From JBKJUK01 sp046590705 (GTDB taxonomy: Bacteria; Acidobacteriota; Thermoanaerobaculia; Gp7-AA8): a stretch of 9,239 nucleotides of DNA. A program made the translations under genes and the position numbers. Below, piece by piece: positions 5,242-9,239 of this stretch. The notes below the pieces were generated by a model. That model was not told the origin of the DNA and did not search any database. It saw only the letters and a program-made list of their open reading frames with translations. Every line of letters starts with the position of its first letter. Positions within the stretch are counted from its first letter, which is position 1. The DNA is taken from NCBI GenBank assembly GCA_046590705.1, contig JBKJUK010000235.1, positions 1-9,239 of the forward strand, read 5' to 3'.

Positions 5242-6055
5242 GAGCAGTGTGCCCAATCTAAGCGGTAGCCATGCCGCTGTCAAGCGCCAGTGGATCTCGA
5301 TCCCCCGGAACCTCCATCTTCTTCGCGAGCTCGTCAAGCGCGATCTTTCAGCCCGATTCGCCGGCTCGGCTCTCGGGCTGGTCTGGGCTGTGCTGCAGCC
5401 GCTCACCCTGGTGGCGCTCTACTGGTTCGTCTTTACTGTCATGATGCCCAGGGGAGGACCCGCTGGGGATTCCGACTACGCGCTCTATCTGATTTCCGGC
5501 CTGCTCCCGTGGCTGGGGCTGAATGAAGGTCTGACCCGCTCGGCCACTGCCATCGTGGACAACGCCTCAATGGTACGGCGGCTGACCTTTCGAAGTGAGC
5601 TCCTGGTCATCGTTCCCAACCTGACCGCCCTGCTCTTCGAGTTTGTAGGACTCGGTCTGTTTCTTGGCTTCCTTGTTCTTACAGGAAGGGGGATCACCGG
5701 AATCTGGCTGCTCCCTTTCGCGATCATCCTGCAGCTCATGCTTCAGATCGGGATCGGCTGCGTTCTCGCCACGGTCTACGTCTTCTTCAGAGACGTTTCT
5801 CAGATCCTCGGCTTTCTCCTTTCGGTTGTTTTCTATCTCAGTCCTATTCTTTACGCAGTGGCCGGCCGGTTCGAGCGCATCTTTTTCTGGAATCCCATGA
5901 CCCCGCTCCTCGGTTTGTTCCGAAGTAGCCTGCTCTCATCGCCGTTACCTTCGATCGGGTCAGTCGTATTCATACTGTCCGTCGCTGTCGCGGCATTCGC
6001 TGGAGGTCTGTTCGTTTTCCGGCGTGCACAGCCTGCCTTCGTCGACCAGATCTGA
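5222..6055 (+). CDS. ABC-2 type polysaccharide/O-antigen export permease
   Basis: A 277-residue inner-membrane permease of the Wzm/KpsM/TagG type, which partners a nucleotide-binding subunit to export lipid-linked polysaccharide. Family marks are the N-terminal coupling region LVKRDLSARFAGSALGLVWA followed by VLQPL (about 38-61), then six hydrophobic segments, the loop FFRDVSQILGF (about 189-198), the FYLSPILYAV helix and the conserved NPMTPLLGLFR (about 224-234). The length is normal for the family. The start is uncertain: ATG 5222 or ATG 5228 leave only about 13-19 bases to the divergent HTH gene and lie inside the predicted promoter. GTG 5249 would give 268 residues and a nearly leaderless message. 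No ATPase gene is adjacent in the window. A secreted FG-GAP protein follows after 25 bases, probably in the same transcript. Confidence 0.88.
   Translation: MLMANILSSVPNLSGSHAAVKRQWISIPRNLHLLRELVKRDLSARFAGSALGLVWAVLQPLTLVALYWFVFTVMMPRGGPAGDSDYALYLISGLLPWLGLNEGLTRSATAIVDNASMVRRLTFRSELLVIVPNLTALLFEFVGLGLFLGFLVLTGRGITGIWLLPFAIILQLMLQIGIGCVLATVYVFFRDVSQILGFLLSVVFYLSPILYAVAGRFERIFFWNPMTPLLGLFRSSLLSSPLPSIGSVVFILSVAVAAFAGGLFVFRRAQPAFVDQI
5232..5242. promoter_or_regulatory. Candidate operator, CAAA-TAT-TTTG
   Basis: A short inverted repeat (CAAA, 3-base gap, TTTG) sits on the -10 of the predicted permease promoter and 24 bases upstream of the XRE gene start. The location suits binding by the XRE protein, but the site is short and could be chance. 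Confidence 0.25.
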
Positions 6056-6065
6056 TCTGATACAT

Positions 6066-6074
6066 AAGGAGAAG
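6066..6074 (+). promoter_or_regulatory. Shine-Dalgarno AAGGAGAAG of the FG-GAP gene
   Basis: AAGGAGAAG lies 6 bases before ATG 6081 and decides this start over an upstream in-frame ATG at 6024, which lies inside the permease gene and would bury the signal peptide. Confidence 0.8.
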
Positions 6075-6080
6075 TTTTTG

Positions 6081-7817
6081 ATGGCTCGTTCTCTCACGGT
6101 TGTACGACTCGCACTTGGTGCGCTCATTCTCACAATGCTGCCGGTCGCGGCTGACGCGCAGACCGCGCAGCAGAAGGCGGCCATGAAGCGTGCCCTCGAA
6201 GAGAGGCCTGCGCCGATCAAGGTTCCTGCGAACGAAACCGCAAAGCAGCGTCTCGAGCGGCTCGGGTTGAACGAGGATCCCGGTCCTGATCCTGATCCGG
6301 CCAAGGTGTGGATTCGATTCGGGAAGGCCTACACGATTCAGAAGTATCCCAAACAATATGCCGCTTTCGACAGGATCGAAGGCTGGGCCCGTCCGCTCAA
6401 GCATGTGAACATTGCCAAAGAGGTCTACGCAGTCGACGCGGAGAGTGTCTGGGTATGGATCGATGTTCGGCAGGATGAAGAGAACTTCACGACCGAAATC
6501 CCCACTGAAGCTGGAACGCGGCAGAGATGGACGGTCGATCAGCTCAAGTATCTTCGTGAAGTGAAGTCAGAGTTCGAGGAAATCACTCTGCCTATCGGCG
6601 AAGAAGTGGTCTTCGAGGAAAGCTCGAAGGGTCTCCCGAGCGGCGGCTCTTACCGCAATTCGCTCGACGTTGGCGATATGAACGGAGATGGATTTCTCGA
6701 CATCGTCTCGCCTCCGCAGCGTGGCCTGCCAGGACTTCCGGAGATTTATCTCGGAGACGGTAAAGGCAACTGGACGTTCTGGCAGGCAGCAAAGTTTCCG
6801 CGAACCTTCGATTACGGGAGCGCGGCTCTGGCTGATCTGAATCGCGACGGTAACCTGGACATTGCTTTCGGAGTTCATCTCACCGGCGTCATGGTTTTTC
6901 TCGGAGACGGGAAAGGTGGATTCAGAGAATCCAGCAAGGGGCTGCCGGACAACTTCGCGACGCGGCGTGTGAATATCGTCGATTTCGATCGCGACGGTGA
7001 TCTCGATCTGGTAGCGCTTTCCGAGGGGCCGGCCATGCGTGCGACGGCCGAGACCTCGTATGAGAAAAGTCTTCTTCGCGCCTACCTCAATGATGGGAAG
7101 GCCGGCCGCTGGACTGAAGTGGAAATTGCAGAACCTTTGCGCACGGTAGGGGGCGACTGGCTGGTGTCACTCGATGCCAACAAAGATCGTCTGCCTGATT
7201 TTGTCGGATCGGGGATTTACTTCAACAATCCGGATCTCATTTATCTGAGTGCTGGCGCCAAGAAGAAGTACACACCGCTCGGCCGTGGATGGTTACCTTT
7301 CCTTTCGGGATATTTCGCGCTGACGAAAGGAAAGTTCAGCGGCAATGGAGAGGAAGTGGTGTTGTCATTCGTCAGGTCATTTCCTGACGCGGTCGGGCCT
7401 AACGATGTACCGCCGCCGGATGTGAAGCAGGTCGCGGGACTCGAGAGGGTCTACTGGAAGAATGGAAAGGCTGAACGCAAGCCGATTGTCCGGTGGGCTG
7501 CTGATCGAGGATTGCTGGCCGTGGCCAGTGGCGACTTCAATGCCGATGGCCATGACGATGTTGTTTACTCGCAGGTCAATCCGCGACAATTCGTGTTGAT
7601 TACGGGTGACGGCAAAGGCAACTTCAGGAAGGCGAAACTGAAGGGCTTCGAGGCACCGAGGAATCTCACATACGAGATCAAGGTCGCCGATGTGAATAAC
7701 GACAAGAGACCCGACTTGTTGATGTTGTTCGAGGCGGAAGAAACGGTGAAGGATGGTTCGATCCGGGTGTTCCTGAACAAGAGTGCGAGTGAGAACAATG
7801 TGAATAAGTCCAAATAG
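6081..7817 (+). CDS. Secreted FG-GAP/VCBS repeat protein
   Basis: A 578-residue exported protein. Residues 1-26 are a Sec signal peptide ending VAADA, with no lipobox. Residues 27-180 form an unrecognised, charged N-terminal region including the proline-rich EDPGPDPDPAK. From about 195 onwards, FG-GAP/VCBS-type beta-propeller repeats carry calcium-loop motifs of the D-x-N/D-x-D-G-x-x-D kind: DMNGDGFLD (199), DLNRDGNLD (252), DFDRDGDLD (301) and DFNADGHDD (485), with degenerate DANKDRLPD (365) and DVNNDKRPD (537). Turn motifs LGDGKGN, LGDGKGG and TGDGKGN recur. Such domains act in extracellular adhesion or protein scaffolding. Start ATG 6081 is fixed by a strong Shine-Dalgarno. It lies 25 bases after the permease stop, so co-transcription is likely. 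Enzymatic activity is not evident. Confidence 0.88.
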   Translation: MARSLTVVRLALGALILTMLPVAADAQTAQQKAAMKRALEERPAPIKVPANETAKQRLERLGLNEDPGPDPDPAKVWIRFGKAYTIQKYPKQYAAFDRIEGWARPLKHVNIAKEVYAVDAESVWVWIDVRQDEENFTTEIPTEAGTRQRWTVDQLKYLREVKSEFEEITLPIGEEVVFEESSKGLPSGGSYRNSLDVGDMNGDGFLDIVSPPQRGLPGLPEIYLGDGKGNWTFWQAAKFPRTFDYGSAALADLNRDGNLDIAFGVHLTGVMVFLGDGKGGFRESSKGLPDNFATRRVNIVDFDRDGDLDLVALSEGPAMRATAETSYEKSLLRAYLNDGKAGRWTEVEIAEPLRTVGGDWLVSLDANKDRLPDFVGSGIYFNNPDLIYLSAGAKKKYTPLGRGWLPFLSGYFALTKGKFSGNGEEVVLSFVRSFPDAVGPNDVPPPDVKQVAGLERVYWKNGKAERKPIVRWAADRGLLAVASGDFNADGHDDVVYSQVNPRQFVLITGDGKGNFRKAKLKGFEAPRNLTYEIKVADVNNDKRPDLLMLFEAEETVKDGSIRVFLNKSASENNVNKSK

Positions 7818-8049
7818 CAATTGCATTCTGGACCGGGAGGGCTATAATCCCGGATCAATCGTATCCGTTCTATGGTGTCACGGCATAAAAAGACGAGTCA
7901 GGTATTGACTTTTGGAATATTGCACCCTAGTGTGGCTGCAGACAGTTTTCACAAATCGTGCGGGAGGTGATTGTATCGTCGTCAGTGGTTGACACTTACG
8001 CAGTAACAATCGTTAGATCAATATGAAAAGTAGCGTAGGAGAATTTCAA
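7818..8049 (+). promoter_or_regulatory. Promoter-rich leader region of the 8050 gene
   Basis: 232 bases without a convincing gene. Three + strand promoter candidates can be read: TTGCAT-N16-TATAAT (7821-7848), TTGACT-N17-TAGTGT (7905-7933) and TTGACA-N18-TTAGAT (7989-8018). A CCGGGA/TCCCGG hairpin (7833-7838 with 7848-7853) has no T-run and overlaps the first -10, so no clear terminator follows the FG-GAP gene. GGAGGTGATT (7963-7972) matches the 16S anti-Shine-Dalgarno over ten bases but is 78 bases from the real start. I recognise no known riboswitch. Confidence 0.5.
8037..8041 (+). promoter_or_regulatory. Shine-Dalgarno AGGAG of the 8050 gene
   Basis: AGGAG is followed by an A/T-rich 8-base spacer and ATG 8050. 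The protein read from that ATG starts directly with a signal peptide, which supports the start. Confidence 0.8.
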
Positions 8050-9239
8050 ATGAAAAGATTCATGATCGCAGCCAGCCTCACCCTGCTCGTCGCAGGAACG
8101 GCAATGGCACAGAGTGCATCCACTCTGAATGCGGGCCGGCTGTTTGTTCAGCCAAATGCAACGTTTGCCACTGGTTCACCGACCACCACGAACAATGATG
8201 ATTCGTGCGACATCGCCGTGATGCCAGCCGCAACGCTGCTCCTCCCGTACTTCGAAGTGGACTTCCGTTCGCCCGCCGCAAGCGCGCAGACAACCCTCTT
8301 CACTGTAGTCAACACCTCGAACCTGCCGCAGATCGCGCACATCACGGTCTGGACTGACTGGTCATTCCCGGTTCTCGACTTCAACGTCTTCCTCACTGGA
8401 TACGATGTGCAGTCGATCAACCTTTATGACCTTCTTTCGCGTGGTACGTTCCCAGCCACCGGTTACACCATCTCGCCGCGCGGATCACGCTCGACGCTCA
8501 GCGGTGGAACAGGAGCTGGTCCGTTCGCCGGTCCTGGCAGCGCGCCAGTCCTCGGCAGCACCGCCGTCCCAGCCGGAACCCTTGGTAACCCGAACTTTGC
8601 TCCGGGCGCAGGCACAGCTTGCGACACCACCTTCGGTTCGATTGGTTCACTTCTGGCTGACGTTCAGTCGGCTCTGACCACCGGTCGTTACAGCCTCTGC
8701 GGTCCTCTCCAGGTTGGTTCCAATAACCATGGTCCGAACGCAGTTGGTTACATCACCATCGACGTTGCCAACACTTGCTCACAGACACTGCCGACGACCT
8801 CGTCCTACTACCAGAACGAGATCCTCTTCGACAACACTCTGACTGGTGATTACCAGCGTGTGAACCCGACTGCAACCACCGGCAACTACGCTGGCGGCGA
8901 GTCGCTCGTCCACATCCGCGCAATCCCAGAGGGCGGCCTGGCCACCTCGAACCCCGGCACCAACCTGCCTTACACGTTCTATGACCGTTACACACCGACG
9001 CTCCAGCCAGCTCTCGATCGTCGTCAGCCGCTTCCGGGTCTCTTCGCAGCGCGTTACATCGCTGGCGGAGCCGGAAACTTCAACACCCGTCTCGCCATCT
9101 GGCGTGAGGGTTATCTCAACGGCGCCGAGACAGAATCATGTGTCGGACTCGACGAGAACAACGACATCATCGTAGGCCCGCTGTCCGGCGTAACCGCTGG
9201 TGAGATCGTTCGCTTCGACGAGCGTGAGAACCCGACCAC
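8050..9239 (+). CDS. Large secreted protein, uncharacterised acidobacterial-type family (5' part)
   Basis: The frame is open from ATG 8050 to the window edge without a stop: 396 codons plus two bases. Residues 1-20 are a Sec signal peptide (MKRFMIAASL...GTAMA, then QSAS). The mature part begins with a T/N-rich stretch, then DSCDIAVMPAATLLLPYFEV (51-70), TTLFTVVNTSNLPQIAHITV (81-100) and WTDWSFPVLDFNVFLTGYDV (101-120). A Gly/Ser/Pro-rich, likely flexible section spans about 131-190. Five cysteines are visible (53, 191, 217, 243, 364), compatible with disulfides outside the cytoplasm. I recall similar N-termini in unnamed acidobacterial exported proteins, but no function. Codon choice is narrow (GGT, CGT, GTT, AAC, TTC, TAC favoured), unlike the neighbouring FG-GAP gene, which hints at high expression. 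The last visible residues are ERENPT. Confidence 0.88.
   Translation, partial: MKRFMIAASLTLLVAGTAMAQSASTLNAGRLFVQPNATFATGSPTTTNNDDSCDIAVMPAATLLLPYFEVDFRSPAASAQTTLFTVVNTSNLPQIAHITVWTDWSFPVLDFNVFLTGYDVQSINLYDLLSRGTFPATGYTISPRGSRSTLSGGTGAGPFAGPGSAPVLGSTAVPAGTLGNPNFAPGAGTACDTTFGSIGSLLADVQSALTTGRYSLCGPLQVGSNNHGPNAVGYITIDVANTCSQTLPTTSSYYQNEILFDNTLTGDYQRVNPTATTGNYAGGESLVHIRAIPEGGLATSNPGTNLPYTFYDRYTPTLQPALDRRQPLPGLFAARYIAGGAGNFNTRLAIWREGYLNGAETESCVGLDENNDIIVGPLSGVTAGEIVRFDERENPT

Noticed and set aside
5209..5406. N-terminal extension of the XRE protein up to 5406
   Set aside because: Extension is antisense to the permease coupling region, strongly basic and without family likeness; the XRE domain is complete from ATG 5208.
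7833..7853. Terminator hairpin after the FG-GAP gene
   Set aside because: The CCGGGA/TCCCGG stem is only 6 bp and is followed by ATCAATCG rather than a T-run.
7850..8049. Known riboswitch (for example cyclic di-GMP class) in the leader
   Set aside because: I could not find the conserved core sequences or a consistent fold by eye.
8078..8995. Open frames on the - strand and in another + frame under the last gene
   Set aside because: They are shadows of the long signal-peptide-bearing frame from 8050 and have Arg/Ser/Cys-rich, unstructured products without ribosome sites.

Overview
The window looks like a chromosomal segment of a Gram-negative, moderately GC-rich bacterium, most probably of the Acidobacteriota (perhaps the Thermoanaerobaculia lineage). 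That placement is inference. It rests on an F-type ATPase c subunit with a cleavable signal peptide, a complex I gene running straight into FO genes, an FG-GAP exoprotein, and a large secreted protein with a 'CDIAVMPAATLLLPYFEVD'-type N-terminus that I associate with acidobacterial genomes. No marker RNA gene is present to confirm it.

Region 1 (1-2371, + strand) is bioenergetic. The 3' end of nuoN (complex I, ND2-like proton-pumping subunit) overlaps by four bases an AtpZ-like gene, which overlaps an AtpI-like gene, followed after 5 bases by atpB (subunit a) and after 36 bases by atpE (subunit c). A strong intrinsic terminator closes the unit. Only the membrane ion channel/rotor and assembly helpers are here; subunit b and all F1 genes must lie elsewhere. 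The c subunit keeps several, but not all, residues of the Na+-binding signature.

Region 2 (2372-2910) begins with a repeat-rich, gene-free stretch: five perfect tandem AGTAACC heptamers plus degenerate copies, and about 200 bases further on an inverted, diverged version of the same sequence. It is followed by a 55-codon gene for a tiny two-helix membrane protein (GTG start, excellent Shine-Dalgarno) with its own terminator.

Region 3 (2925-5208, - strand) is a three-gene operon: a Cro/C1-type DNA-binding protein, a TPR protein (ATGA overlap) and a secreted 345-residue protein of unknown function (TGATG overlap). The tight coupling suggests a regulator, a cytosolic sensor or partner, and an exported product.

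Region 4 (5213-7817, + strand) is divergent from it. It holds an O-antigen/polysaccharide-type ABC-2 permease with no ATPase gene beside it, and a 578-residue secreted protein with FG-GAP/VCBS calcium-binding repeats. A near-consensus promoter overlaps the first candidate start codons of the permease, so its true start is uncertain.

Region 5 (7818-9239) is a promoter-rich 232-base leader followed by the first 396 codons of a large secreted protein with a narrow codon choice suggestive of high expression. It is open at the window edge. No tRNA, rRNA, CRISPR array, transposase or phage gene was seen.
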